From assembly GCF_000189255.1 (NCBI RefSeq), contig NZ_AEVS01000077.1, forward strand, positions 124,001 to 188,000: a stretch of DNA of 64,000 nucleotides, read 5' to 3'. Made by a program: the position numbers and the translations under genes. Positions 27,497 through 36,488 of the stretch are shown piece by piece. Origin of the DNA: Vibrio brasiliensis LMG 20546 (lineage in GTDB: Bacteria; Pseudomonadota; Gammaproteobacteria; Enterobacterales; Vibrionaceae). Positions within the stretch are counted from its first letter, which is position 1, and each line of letters begins with the position of its first letter. The notes beneath the pieces were generated by a model. It searched no databases. It worked only from the letters and a program-made list of their open reading frames with translations, and had not been told where the DNA came from.

Positions 27497-29887
27497 TTAA
27501 GCCTGTTGAGCACTTTGCTGTGCTGATTGCGCTTGTGGTTCAGTTACTTTCTGAATCGCCATCAATACACGCTCAGGCGTTGCAGGGGTATCGAGTTTCG
27601 GAATCGCGCCTTCTACTGCGACTGAAGCAATCGCGTCTTTCAGAGCGCTCCAAACTGACATACCAAGCATAAACGGTGGTTCACCAACGGCTTTCGAGTT
27701 AAACACGGTATCTTCTGGGTTGGCTCTGTTTTCCAGCAGATGGGTGTGGAACTCAATTGGCATGTCAGCAATCGCAGGGATCTTGTAACTTGCCGGACCG
27801 TTGGTCATCAGACGTCCTTGCTCATTCCAAACTAGCTCTTCCGTTGTTAGCCAGCCGACACCTTGCAGGAAGCCACCTTCAATCTGGCCGATATCAATGG
27901 CCGGGTTGAGTGAGGCACCGACATCGTGAAGAATGTCAGCACGCAGGATTTTGTATTCACCAGTTAAGGTATCGACGATAACTTCTGAACACGATGCACC
28001 ATACGCGTAGTAGTAGAACGGACGACCCCGTGCCTTCTCATGATCGTAGTAGATCTTCGGCGTGCGGTAGAACCCTGTGCTTGAGAGCGAGACCTGATTG
28101 AAGTAGGCAAGCTGGACAAAGGATTCAAAAGTCATGATTTCATCGCGGATCTGGATCATGCCATTCTTAAACACCACCTCTTCAGGGGACACTTTGAAGT
28201 GACTTGAAGCGAAGTCGATTAAGCGTTGCTTGATGGTCAGTGCGGCGTTCTGGGCTGCCTTACCGTTGAGGTCGGTGCCCGATGAGGCGGCGGTCGGCGA
28301 TGTGTTCGGTACTTTGTCGGTATTGGTAGCGGTGATCTGGATACGTTCAACATCAACTTGGAACTCCTGTGCAACAATTTGTGCCACTTTGATATTCAAG
28401 CCTTGACCCATCTCAGTACCACCGTGGTTCAAATGAATACTGCCATCGGTGTAGATGTGAATGAGCGCGCCGGCCTGATTTAGGAAAGTCGCTGTGAAGG
28501 AAATACCAAATTTCACCGGAGTGATTGCCAACCCTTTTTTCAGGATCGGGCTCTGCTTGTTGAACTCTGCAATGGCTTTACGACGAGCGTGATAGTCACT
28601 GCTTTGCTCAAGCTGTTCGGTGATCTCTGGCAAGAAGTTATCTTCAACCGTTTGGTAGTAGTGAGTGACGTCACGTCCTTCACCACCATAGTAATTCGCT
28701 TTACGTACTTCGAGTGGATCTTTGCCAAGGTAACGGGCAATTTCATCCATGATGTGCTCAATGGTCATCATGCCTTGCGGGCCACCAAATCCACGATATG
28801 CGGTGTTTGATGCTGTGTTGGTCTTACAGCGGTGGCCTGTCACTGTCGCATCACCCAGATAGTAGGCGTTGTCCGAGTGGAACATAGCGCGGTCAACAAT
28901 CGAGCTTGATAAGTCAGGGGAGTAACCACAGTTACCTGCCACAATGATTTCTGAACCCTGAATCACGCCGTCGTCATCAAAACCAATTTTGTACTGGTTG
29001 TAGAACGGATGACGCTTACCTGTCATGGTCATATCTTCTGCGCGTGGCAGACGCATTTTGGTCGGGCGCTTAGTTAGATGAGCAATCACTGCCGCCATAC
29101 ATGCCGGCGCTGCTGCTTGCGTCTCTTTACCACCAAAACCACCACCCATACGGCGCATATCAATCACAATTTTGTGCATTGGTACGCCAAGTACTTCAGC
29201 GACCAGCTTCTGTACTTCGGTCGGGTTCTGAGTCGAGGTGTAGACAATCATGCCACCATCTTCGGTTGGCATTACGCTACTTACCTGAGTCTCCAGATAG
29301 AAGTGTTCCTGACCGCCGATCTCCAGATCACCTTCGATAATGTGTTTTGCCTGCGCTAGAGCTGCCGCTGAGTCACCGCGTTTTTGCTGGTGGCTTTCAG
29401 TGACAAATAGCTCTTTCTCCAGAGCTTCCTTAACGTCAAGCACAGGTGGCAGTGCTTCGTATTCCACGATTGCTGCCAACGCCGCTTTACGTGCGGTTTC
29501 CATGTCGTCTGCAGCGACTGCCAGTACAGGCTGACCGTAGTATTGAACTAGGCCGTCTGCTAACAGTGGATCACCAGGAAGAATCGCGCCGATATCTAAT
29601 TGACCCGGAACATCTTCATGTGTGATAGCAATAGCTACACCTTCAAATTCATAACATGGCGAAACATCAATGTGAGTGATCTTCGCATGGGCATGAGTAC
29701 TTAGTCGTGCGTAGACATGGAGTTGGTTAGGGAATTCCAGGCGGTCGTCGATATAGACGGCTTCACCAGTTACCTGTTTTGGGGCGCTGTCGTGTTTTAC
29801 GCTTTTACCAACGCCAGTTTTCAGATCCTGTTTTACGATGGCGACCATCTCTTCATGAGTCATGGTCTGATGATGTGCGTTAGACAT
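27497..29887 (-). CDS. xdhB: Xanthine dehydrogenase molybdopterin-binding subunit
   Basis: The 796-residue large subunit carries the molybdenum hydroxylase motifs GGQEHFYLETQ, RMGGGFGGKETQA, AYRGFGGPQGM, GGTEMGQGLNIKVAQI, SPTAASSGTDLNG and, near the C-terminus, VGEPPFMLG with the catalytic glutamate region. It oxidises hypoxanthine and xanthine to urate. A Gln/Ala/Ser-rich tail (SAQQSAQQA) ends the protein. Its start overlaps the xdhA stop by eight bases, so the two subunits are translationally coupled. Confidence 0.96.
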   Translation of the reverse strand: MSNAHHQTMTHEEMVAIVKQDLKTGVGKSVKHDSAPKQVTGEAVYIDDRLEFPNQLHVYARLSTHAHAKITHIDVSPCYEFEGVAIAITHEDVPGQLDIGAILPGDPLLADGLVQYYGQPVLAVAADDMETARKAALAAIVEYEALPPVLDVKEALEKELFVTESHQQKRGDSAAALAQAKHIIEGDLEIGGQEHFYLETQVSSVMPTEDGGMIVYTSTQNPTEVQKLVAEVLGVPMHKIVIDMRRMGGGFGGKETQAAAPACMAAVIAHLTKRPTKMRLPRAEDMTMTGKRHPFYNQYKIGFDDDGVIQGSEIIVAGNCGYSPDLSSSIVDRAMFHSDNAYYLGDATVTGHRCKTNTASNTAYRGFGGPQGMMTIEHIMDEIARYLGKDPLEVRKANYYGGEGRDVTHYYQTVEDNFLPEITEQLEQSSDYHARRKAIAEFNKQSPILKKGLAITPVKFGISFTATFLNQAGALIHIYTDGSIHLNHGGTEMGQGLNIKVAQIVAQEFQVDVERIQITATNTDKVPNTSPTAASSGTDLNGKAAQNAALTIKQRLIDFASSHFKVSPEEVVFKNGMIQIRDEIMTFESFVQLAYFNQVSLSSTGFYRTPKIYYDHEKARGRPFYYYAYGASCSEVIVDTLTGEYKILRADILHDVGASLNPAIDIGQIEGGFLQGVGWLTTEELVWNEQGRLMTNGPASYKIPAIADMPIEFHTHLLENRANPEDTVFNSKAVGEPPFMLGMSVWSALKDAIASVAVEGAIPKLDTPATPERVLMAIQKVTEPQAQSAQQSAQQA

Positions 29888-31325
29888 AAGACGTTACCCT
29901 TGTTTCAATCTGGTTGTTGTGAATATTTTGCTCAATGAAGAATCGACGCAGCATGTTTGCAGCCGTCAATGAGCGATACTCTTTACTGGCGCGGAAATCA
30001 GACAGTGGCTCAAAGTCGTTATGGATCTCTTTCATTGCTTCATCAATGTTGGCCTGATTCCACTCTTTACCAAGCAGAGCATTTTCACAGCGTGTCGCAC
30101 GCTTTGGTGTTGCTGCCATGCCACCGAAGGCAATGCGTGCGCCAATCACTTTGTTGTCTTCAATCTGAATATTGAAAGCACCACACACCGCTGAAATATC
30201 ATCGTCTAGGCGTTTTGAAAGCTTATAAGCGCGGAAGGTTTCATTCGTTTTTGGTTTTGGAATGATGACTTGCTCGATAAATTCACTCTCTTGTTGAGCA
30301 GTGACTTTGTAACTAATGAAGTAATCTTCGATTGGCAGAACTCGGCTCTGCTTACCGCGACGTAGTTTCACCTGAGCATTAAGGGCAATCAGTAGTGGAG
30401 GCGCGTCACCGATTGGCGAAGCGTTACCAATGTTACCGCCTAACGTACCTTGGTTACGAACCTGCAGTGAAGCGAAACGGTGCAGCAGTTCGCCAAAGTC
30501 TGCGTAGTGACCGGTAAGCAATTGGTAGGCATCGCTGATGGCTACGTTAGCGCCGATGTGAAGCGCGTCTTCACTCTCTTCACATACCTTCATGTCTTCG
30601 ACAAGGTTTACGTTGATCAGAGTTTCGATTTCACGGTGGAATTGAGTTACTTCAAGAGCTAAGTCGGTACCACCTGCAACCAGTTTCGCTTTCGGGTTTG
30701 CGGCGTAAATGTCAGCCAGCTCGTCAATGCTGCGAGGAAGGTAGGCGGTTAGGTTACCGTGACTCAGGCTTGCTGGTTGTTCAGCAAGAGTTTGTAGTCT
30801 GGCAACGGTCGTTTTCTCTAGCTCGACAAATTGATCCATTAGCGGCTCATTGGAAGCCAACGACAGAGCGGCATCAACAATTGGACGATAACCAGTACAA
30901 CGACACAGGTTACCTGCAAGAGACTCCATCACGTCTTCTTTATTCGCTGCTGGCTTGTTTTTGCTTAGCGCGAACATTGACATGATAAAGCCAGGTGTAC
31001 AGTAGCCACATTGTGAGCCATGGAATTCAACCATTGCCTGCTGAGTTGGGTGCAGTTTGTCTTTGTTTTGTAGATCTTCGACAGTAATTAGCTGCTTACC
31101 GTGAAGGCTAGATACGAACGTCAAACAAGAGTTAACAGAGCGGTATTGAAGCTTTCCTTCAACTACTTCACCAAGTACCACGGTACAGGCACCACAGTCA
31201 CCCGAGCCACATCCTTCTTTCGTCCCTGTTTTTTGTACTTGTGTTCTCAGGTACTGGAGTACTGTCATATTAGGTGACAGCTCACTTTCTTGTCTGAGTT
31301 CTTGATTGAGTAGGAAAGTAATCAA
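29880..31325 (-). CDS. xdhA: Xanthine dehydrogenase iron-sulfur/FAD subunit
   Basis: I place the start at TTG 31325, because AAGGAGGT lies four bases upstream and the protein then begins with the ferredoxin strand ITFLLNQELRQE. This gives 481 residues. The first [2Fe-2S] cluster uses C39, C44, C47 and C67. The second uses CGYC and CRCTG. A FAD domain follows (KLVAGGTDLALEV, LGGNIGNASPIGD). It transfers electrons from the molybdenum site to FAD and NAD. The first gene of xdhABC-guaD, it is preceded by operator-like palindromes. Confidence 0.94.
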   Translation of the reverse strand: MITFLLNQELRQESELSPNMTVLQYLRTQVQKTGTKEGCGSGDCGACTVVLGEVVEGKLQYRSVNSCLTFVSSLHGKQLITVEDLQNKDKLHPTQQAMVEFHGSQCGYCTPGFIMSMFALSKNKPAANKEDVMESLAGNLCRCTGYRPIVDAALSLASNEPLMDQFVELEKTTVARLQTLAEQPASLSHGNLTAYLPRSIDELADIYAANPKAKLVAGGTDLALEVTQFHREIETLINVNLVEDMKVCEESEDALHIGANVAISDAYQLLTGHYADFGELLHRFASLQVRNQGTLGGNIGNASPIGDAPPLLIALNAQVKLRRGKQSRVLPIEDYFISYKVTAQQESEFIEQVIIPKPKTNETFRAYKLSKRLDDDISAVCGAFNIQIEDNKVIGARIAFGGMAATPKRATRCENALLGKEWNQANIDEAMKEIHNDFEPLSDFRASKEYRSLTAANMLRRFFIEQNIHNNQIETRVTSYV

Positions 31326-31370
31326 GAGACCTCCTTGTGCATTGACACTATTGTTCCGATGTTTATTTTC

Positions 31371-31413
31371 TGACCTTTGGGTCAATAATTGGATAATTTG
31401 ACTGGAAGGTCAA
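31371..31413. promoter_or_regulatory. Clustered GTCA inverted repeats upstream of xdhA
   Basis: TGACC-TTTG-GGTCA (31371-31384) is followed 13 bases later by TTGAC-TGGAAG-GTCAA (31398-31413). Two such repeats within 90 bases of the xdhA start suggest an operator for a second regulator. Confidence 0.35.
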
Positions 31414-31563
31414 CTTTATTTTTACAAAAACGCAACAAGAATCAGCGTGTTAATTCACATCTATGGAGGGTGTGATTAATGTAAGTGTTTGATATTAAAA
31501 TTGATTGGCTTTGTTTTTATGTCAAAAATCTTAGCGTAAAGATTTTTAATATTGTATTTTTAT

Positions 31564-31573
31564 TTGTGTACAA
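31564..31573. promoter_or_regulatory. Candidate GntR operator upstream of xdhA
   Basis: TTGTGTACAA matches the permease site at 9 of 10 positions. It is 239 bases from the xdhA start and just beyond the gntR terminator. Confidence 0.5.
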
Positions 31574-31592
31574 TCTTGATGAGGGGCAGCAA

Positions 31593-31615
31593 AAACCCGA
31601 CCAGAAGTCGGGTTT
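31593..31615 (-). terminator. Terminator of gntR
   Basis: AAACCCGAC / GTCGGGTTT is a perfect 9-base-pair stem with a 5-base loop. On the minus strand the right arm ends in TTTTT, 29 bases after the gntR stop. Confidence 0.85.
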
Positions 31616-31643
31616 GTAAAAGCAGTGAAATCACACCTGAGTG

Positions 31644-32375
31644 CTATCGATTATTGACGATATCCGAAAAGACGACATGCAAGTCATTGGAAGCCGCATT
31701 GCTATCCAGGTTAAGGCGAGAGCGGATATGGTTAATGTGTTCCTGCATTAATGATACTGCCTGGGTCAGTTCGCCAGACTCAATGGCATCAAGCAGGTTA
31801 GAGTGCTCATCAAGGGAACAGTTGGCATGGGTGCCAGTCTCATACTGAGCAATCAACAGTGACGTCTGGGAAACTAAGCTGCGCTGGAACGCCAGTAATG
31901 GCACGTTATTGGCCATTTCCGCGAGTTTTATATGGAACTCACCAGATAGTCGCAGCCCTTTACCATAGTCACCATTGTCAAATGCTTCATTCTCTTTTTC
32001 GACCAGACGGCGGCACTCTTCAATCTTGGCCGGAGTCGCATGCTCGACGGCTAGTTCGGTAATCGCAAGCTCCATCACTTCGCGAGCCTTGATGATCTGC
32101 TTAGCTTCTTCTTTCGTTGGTGCAGAGACCATAGCGCCACGGTTAGGGCGGATGCTAACGACTTGCTCCATCGATAAACGCAGCAGTGCACGACGTATAA
32201 TGGTACGGCTTACGCTGAAAATCTCAGCTAAGGCTTCTTCGTTAAGCTTTGTTGCTGGTGGCAGACGCTGCTCAAGAATCGCATCAAAGATATGGCAGTA
32301 AACCACGTCATCCTGAGTTTGGCCGGCGACTTTCGTCTTGACGTTTTTCGCCACAGAATTTTTTAGATTTGCCAT
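31644..32375 (-). CDS. GntR-family regulator with FCD ligand domain, probable purine regulator
   Basis: The 243-residue protein has an N-terminal winged helix (about residues 25-90; LNEEALAEIFSVSRTIIRRALLRL is the recognition region, quoted here as SVSRTIIRRALLRL) and a C-terminal helical FCD domain (about 98-230) with the metal-ligand type segments ELAVEHA, SGEFHIKLAEMA and LDEHSNLLDAIESG. FCD regulators bind small acids or metals and usually repress neighbours. It lies next to xdhABC-guaD on the same strand. A 9 of 10 match to the palindrome TTGTATACAA lies 57 bases upstream of its own start, so autoregulation is likely. The effector could be a purine breakdown product; this is inference. 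Confidence 0.9.
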   Translation of the reverse strand: MANLKNSVAKNVKTKVAGQTQDDVVYCHIFDAILEQRLPPATKLNEEALAEIFSVSRTIIRRALLRLSMEQVVSIRPNRGAMVSAPTKEEAKQIIKAREVMELAITELAVEHATPAKIEECRRLVEKENEAFDNGDYGKGLRLSGEFHIKLAEMANNVPLLAFQRSLVSQTSLLIAQYETGTHANCSLDEHSNLLDAIESGELTQAVSLMQEHINHIRSRLNLDSNAASNDLHVVFSDIVNNR

Positions 32376-32431
32376 AAGCGGCGTTCACTCTCAAACCATT
32401 TATTTCGCTAATAAAACAATCATACTTCACT

Positions 32432-32441
32432 TTGTATACAT
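32432..32441. promoter_or_regulatory. Candidate GntR operator upstream of gntR
   Basis: TTGTATACAT matches the permease palindrome at 9 of 10 positions. A related perfect palindrome TTGTTAACAA lies at 32487-32496 in the same intergenic space. Confidence 0.55.
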
Positions 32442-32577
32442 GTGGCTAGTTTCCCTTAGAAAGCTTTGTGACGCCTGTATAGGGAATTGTTAACAAATCG
32501 TGTGTCTGGGGTTTGAAAATGCATCGTTAAGATGGTTTACTTCGCCGCCTGTTTATAGATGCTAGATAGAGGTTGTG

Positions 32578-33144
32578 ATGGAAAGAATAAACGTAGTTGG
32601 AACCAGCGGTAGCGGTAAGTCGACATTTTCAGCCCAACTAGCTCGTAAGCTAGACTGTCCTCACATTGAAATGGACCGCCTGTTCTGGAAGCCAAACTGG
32701 CAAGAATCGAGTGATGAGGAGTTTTTTGCTCGTCTTGAAGATGAGCTGAGTGGCGCGCGCTGGGTACTGGATGGAAACTACAATCGAACTCGCGATATTA
32801 AGTGGCGTGAAGTCGACACTGTGGTTTGGGTTAATTACTCGTTGTGGCGAACAATGTTTCATGCCGTAACCCGGGCGTTAAAGCGCTCTTTATCCGGTAA
32901 AGAGTTATGGCCCAATACCGGCAACAAAGAGACACTGAGAAAATCATTTTTTAGTAAAGACTCGATCATTTTGTGGACACTGAGGACTTATCAATCCAAT
33001 CGCGCTCGGTACGTAGCTGATATGGAGAATCCTCAATATCGACATATTCGCTTTGTGACACTGACCAGTCCGGCTGAAGCCAGACGTTTTTTATCTCAGC
33101 AGAGTGAAAAAACACGCAGTTCCACAGCAGATAAAACATGTTAA
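32578..33144 (+). CDS. P-loop nucleoside-kinase-like protein
   Basis: The 188-residue cytosolic protein has a clear P-loop GTSGSGKST at residues 8-16, followed by LARKLDCPHIEMDRLFWKPNW and WVLDGNYNRTRD. This is the pattern of small adenylate-kinase-like proteins sometimes annotated as DNA topology modulation or shikimate-kinase-like proteins. The substrate is not known. ATG 32578 is chosen over the adjoining GTG 32575 for spacing to AGAGG. It is a single-gene unit with a terminator shared with the chemoreceptor on the other strand. Confidence 0.8.
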   Translation: MERINVVGTSGSGKSTFSAQLARKLDCPHIEMDRLFWKPNWQESSDEEFFARLEDELSGARWVLDGNYNRTRDIKWREVDTVVWVNYSLWRTMFHAVTRALKRSLSGKELWPNTGNKETLRKSFFSKDSIILWTLRTYQSNRARYVADMENPQYRHIRFVTLTSPAEARRFLSQQSEKTRSSTADKTC

Positions 33145-33158
33145 TTGCTGACAACAAA

Positions 33159-33187
33159 AAGCCCGCAACTGTGAAGTGCGGGCTTTA
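33159..33187. terminator. Bidirectional terminator
   Basis: AAAGCCCGCA / TGCGGGCTTT is a perfect 10-base-pair stem with a 9-base loop between two convergent genes. Confidence 0.88.
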
Positions 33188-33210
33188 GATTTTTGGTGAC
33201 GAGGTGAAGG

Positions 33211-34872
33211 TTACACTTTAAAGCGTCCTACCAAATCGTATAGCTCGTTAGCGCGGTGGTTGAGCTCTTGGCTACCGGCACGGTTTTCGTTAGCCAGTTC
33301 GGCTGATTGTGAGCTCTGATCTGAAATCACAACGACGCGTTGAGAAATTTCCTGACCAACTAAGCTCTGTTCTTCTGTCGCTGTCGCGATCAGTGAGTTC
33401 ATATCCATGATGGTACCAATAGACTCCTGGATCTGAATCAGGGCTTGCGCTGCAGCATTGGCTTCATCAACCGTGCTTGCCCCGCGTTTCTGGCTCGATT
33501 CCATCGCTTTCACTGCATCGTCAGAAGCGGCTTTAAGCTGCTCGATCATTTGGTGAATTTCGCCAGTACTATCCTGAGTACGGCTGGCAAGTTTACGAAC
33601 TTCGTCTGCAACGACTGCGAAGCCTCGTCCTTGTTCACCAGCACGTGCGGCCTCGATAGCAGCGTTTAGTGCAAGCAAGTTAGTTTGCTCAGCGATATCC
33701 TGAATGACTTCAAGAGATGAGGAGATGTTTTGTACATCGCCTTCCAGACGAGAGATAACACCGTTGGCTTGAGAGACTTCTTCAGCCAGGGCTTCGACAG
33801 ACTGGGCTGCGGAGTTAACGATCTGCTGCGCCTCTTTAGCATTGTCATCGGCTTCTTTCGCTGATGATGCTGCCTGACTGGCATTGTTAGAAATCTCACT
33901 CGCAGTGGTGGTCATTTCTGTCATTGCCGTTGCGACCTGCTCAGTCTCTTCACGTTGCCCTGAAGCAAGTTCATCTACTTTAGCAGCACGTTGTGACATA
34001 TTGTTGGTTTCGGATACCACCTGCTGACCAACATCGCTAACGCTGGCAATAATCGTCTGCAGGCTGGAAACAAAGGCGTTAAAGTTGCTGCTGAGTTTAG
34101 CAAACTCTGGCGCTTTGAAATCATCCATACGAGCGGTAAGGTCAGCGTCACCGCTGGCAAATGAGCTGATGGAGTCGTCAAACATCTCTAGTGGTTTCAT
34201 GATTGTGCGGTTAACAGCAACAGCGAATACCGCAACGATACCAGCAATCACTAAACAGAAAATGACGATAGCAGACAAGGTTGTCTGCAGGGCGCTAATC
34301 GTAGCGTCTTCCATATCGGCAATGATTGCATCAATGTCATCAGTGTAGAAACCAGTGCCAAGCATTAGATCCCATTCAGGAATGAAGATTGAGTAACTCA
34401 GCTTTGGAAGTGGTTGGGTTTGACCAGGTTTAGGGAAGTAGTAGGTGGTGAACTCACCTGTCTTGGCATTGCGGATCAGGTCTTGGATCAGGTAGTTGCC
34501 CTGTTTGTCCTGCAGGTTCCAGAAGTTCTCGCCAATCCCTTTCTCACTTTTACCTTGAACTCTGCGGATGCCTTTAGAATCGTAACCAAATACGTATCCT
34601 GATTTGCCGTACTCGAGAGTTTTCAGGGTTGGGTAAGCCTCTTCAAGAGTTGCCCCTTTTTCGAGGAAAGGTTCGATCGCTGATTTAGCCATTTGAAGGT
34701 AGTTCCTCAACTCTGCCTTCTTCATGTTCATTAAATTAGCGCGAGTAACCTCAATTTGTTGTTCATTCAGTTCAGTGGTTTTCATATAGGTAAAGCTAAG
34801 CATACCTAATGCGATAACTAGCAGCGGAACCAGTGCCAAAATATATAAGCGGCTACGAATTGTAAGACTCAT
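33211..34872 (-). CDS. Methyl-accepting chemotaxis protein, single-Cache type
   Basis: From ATG 34872 the product is 553 residues (in-frame codons further upstream lie in the untranslated leader). TM1 is at about 10-30. The periplasmic part (about 35-190) has the single Cache signatures [31 protein letters not shown] and [24 protein letters not shown]2 (about 195-215) is followed by HAMP and the signalling domain with [18 protein letters not shown]. Such domains often bind small carboxylates. A textbook sigma-28 promoter lies 130-160 bases upstream, so it is expressed with the flagellar class of genes. Confidence 0.93.
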   Translation of the reverse strand: MSLTIRSRLYILALVPLLVIALGMLSFTYMKTTELNEQQIEVTRANLMNMKKAELRNYLQMAKSAIEPFLEKGATLEEAYPTLKTLEYGKSGYVFGYDSKGIRRVQGKSEKGIGENFWNLQDKQGNYLIQDLIRNAKTGEFTTYYFPKPGQTQPLPKLSYSIFIPEWDLMLGTGFYTDDIDAIIADMEDATISALQTTLSAIVIFCLVIAGIVAVFAVAVNRTIMKPLEMFDDSISSFASGDADLTARMDDFKAPEFAKLSSNFNAFVSSLQTIIASVSDVGQQVVSETNNMSQRAAKVDELASGQREETEQVATAMTEMTTTASEISNNASQAASSAKEADDNAKEAQQIVNSAAQSVEALAEEVSQANGVISRLEGDVQNISSSLEVIQDIAEQTNLLALNAAIEAARAGEQGRGFAVVADEVRKLASRTQDSTGEIHQMIEQLKAASDDAVKAMESSQKRGASTVDEANAAAQALIQIQESIGTIMDMNSLIATATEEQSLVGQEISQRVVVISDQSSQSAELANENRAGSQELNHRANELYDLVGRFKV

Positions 34873-35004
34873 ACAAACATCCTGTTTTAGTAATAATAGC
34901 GTCCTTATCTTTAAGCGAGCGTATGTAACGTTCACTCAGATAAAGAGCCTGGTTATTGGAATCATGCGTGTAGACCAAAAGTTTATCTTATAAGATTAGC
35001 CAAT

Positions 35005-35031
35005 TTATCGGCTCAGGACTGTGAATCTTGA
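35005..35031 (-). promoter_or_regulatory. Sigma-28 (FliA) promoter of the chemoreceptor
   Basis: On the minus strand TCAAGATT, 11 bases, then GCCGATAA match the flagellar consensus TAAAGTTT-N11-GCCGATAA with a perfect -10 element and exact spacing. Confidence 0.8.
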
Positions 35032-35069
35032 GGTGTTTGCTGACACTAGTTATTAGACATTAGTACAAT

Positions 35070-35456
35070 CTATCGAGAACATTGACCGTTGTCGCAGTAA
35101 CTCTTTCCTGTCAACCACTTAGACCAACGGTATCGATTGCGGGCAAAGCTGATATAAATAGAGTCAGCGAACAGGCGAATACTAGGCCAACGGAGGGGAG
35201 CGTAGATCCAGCCTTTACCAACTAGCGTCCAGGCACGATAGGTGACGTCTAAGCCCAACAGCAAAGTCTGCTGATCATCTATTGCATGCAGAATTTGAGA
35301 TGCTTTGAGTGGATCAATTGAAGGATAATTCTCGATTTCTGGTTGTTGAATATCGACCAGTTTTAAAGCCCTATCATGGTCATGGAGAGAGAGTTTACTC
35401 ATCTCCATAACGCATAGTGGACAACGGCCATCGTAGAAAATGGTTAGTTTAGTCAT
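35070..35456 (-). CDS. DCC-family thiol-disulfide oxidoreductase-like protein (DUF393)
   Basis: The 128-residue protein starts at ATG 35456 after AGAGG. It opens with TIFYDGRCPLC, placing the CxxC pair at C12 and C15 and the conserved aspartate at residue 9, which defines the DCC family. The body (WTLVGKGWIYAPLRWPSIRLFADSIY, in part) matches the usual length of about 130. The biochemical role of the family is not established; a redox role is inferred from the CxxC in a thioredoxin-like fold. It lies 35 bases after the metallopeptidase-like gene and is probably co-transcribed. Confidence 0.87.
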   Translation of the reverse strand: MTKLTIFYDGRCPLCVMEMSKLSLHDHDRALKLVDIQQPEIENYPSIDPLKASQILHAIDDQQTLLLGLDVTYRAWTLVGKGWIYAPLRWPSIRLFADSIYISFARNRYRWSKWLTGKSYCDNGQCSR

Positions 35457-35491
35457 AGTTATACCTCTCACTTTCTACGCTTAGGCAATCA

Positions 35492-36262
35492 TTACTGATC
35501 AGTCGTCTCTACATTTAGGTAGCTGTGCCAGTTTTGCGCCACAGTTTGATACTGATAAATACAGAAGTCTTTTCGATCGGCCAGGTAGTCATTCTCTACT
35601 TCATCGAGCAGACCTTTATGTTTCTCCGGGTTACTTCCGTATACCAGGCACAGGGTTGAGAAGTAGCGTTGCAGGTCAAAGCTGTGTTCATCAATGTACT
35701 CGCCAAAATCGTAATAGTCGGGACGATCTTCCGATTCAAAGGCAAACATATCTGCGGCACTGATCGCGGCGTCTTCACCGTTCTCGACGTACTCAATCAT
35801 CATCAGCGCTGCAAAATTATCGACGGCATCTTCCTCTTTACCGAGAATAGGGATGTTCTGATCGGCAATGTAGGCGTGTCCTGCTTCATGCAGTAGGGTG
35901 TGCAGCACGGTATCAATGGCTCCTGCTTGCGCGCTCTTACCATACTTCTTGTCGTATTCATTTTTCTTAAAGTAATCCAGAGCCTGCTGGTAGAACTCAT
36001 ACGGCATCTGTACCTGATGTAGCTCAGGATCGTAAAGAGGACCTTGGTCGCCACCATACTCAATGGTTAAGGTTTTTCTAAAAGGAAAAAGGCTCTCAGA
36101 AAGATCAACCAAGGTTTGGTTTACGCCGCTCTGTTCAATATCAGACTTAGCCGTTTTCTCAACCTGATTTTGTGGTTCAAGATAGCGAATAACGACACTG
36201 TCTGAATCAGCAAAAGCGCTGGCTGACAGCAGTAGCGAAGGAAGCAATACCCGCAAAAACAT
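35492..36262 (-). CDS. Exported DUF4344-type metallopeptidase-like protein
   Basis: The 256-residue product has a signal peptide (about residues 1-18, ending ASAFADS). The zinc motif is H125-E126-A-G-H129 in LLHEAGHAYI, and EEDAVDNFAA at 143-152 can supply the third ligand. DUF4344 proteins are described as putative zinc peptidases with no defined substrate. It probably acts in the periplasm. The DCC-family gene follows closely on the same strand. The N-terminal mature part (about 20-100) carries no motif I recognise. Confidence 0.82.
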   Translation of the reverse strand: MFLRVLLPSLLLSASAFADSDSVVIRYLEPQNQVEKTAKSDIEQSGVNQTLVDLSESLFPFRKTLTIEYGGDQGPLYDPELHQVQMPYEFYQQALDYFKKNEYDKKYGKSAQAGAIDTVLHTLLHEAGHAYIADQNIPILGKEEDAVDNFAALMMIEYVENGEDAAISAADMFAFESEDRPDYYDFGEYIDEHSFDLQRYFSTLCLVYGSNPEKHKGLLDEVENDYLADRKDFCIYQYQTVAQNWHSYLNVETTDQ

Positions 36263-36488
36263 AACAAATCCTTATTACTGTGTGAGTTATATAAACCTCC
36301 TTAATAGTGACATAAAAATGACCTCTTAGCTGCTGTTAGCGAAGAGCTGTTTGATACCGATGATAAAATCGGTTGAAAAAGCGCGTTATTGCCAAGATGA
36401 AAATTAAAATCAGTGATTATAATTAGGGCTCAGGGTGAGGCTTATGCTACACTCGCCGCCCTTTTCTGTTTCGATGAGATAAACAACC

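Larger units (their letters stand above)
31326..31643. other. Control region between xdhA and gntR
   Basis: These 318 bases contain the gntR terminator, one TTGTRTACAA site and clustered GTCA repeats near the xdhA start. The rest is AT-rich with no coding potential seen. Confidence 0.6.
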
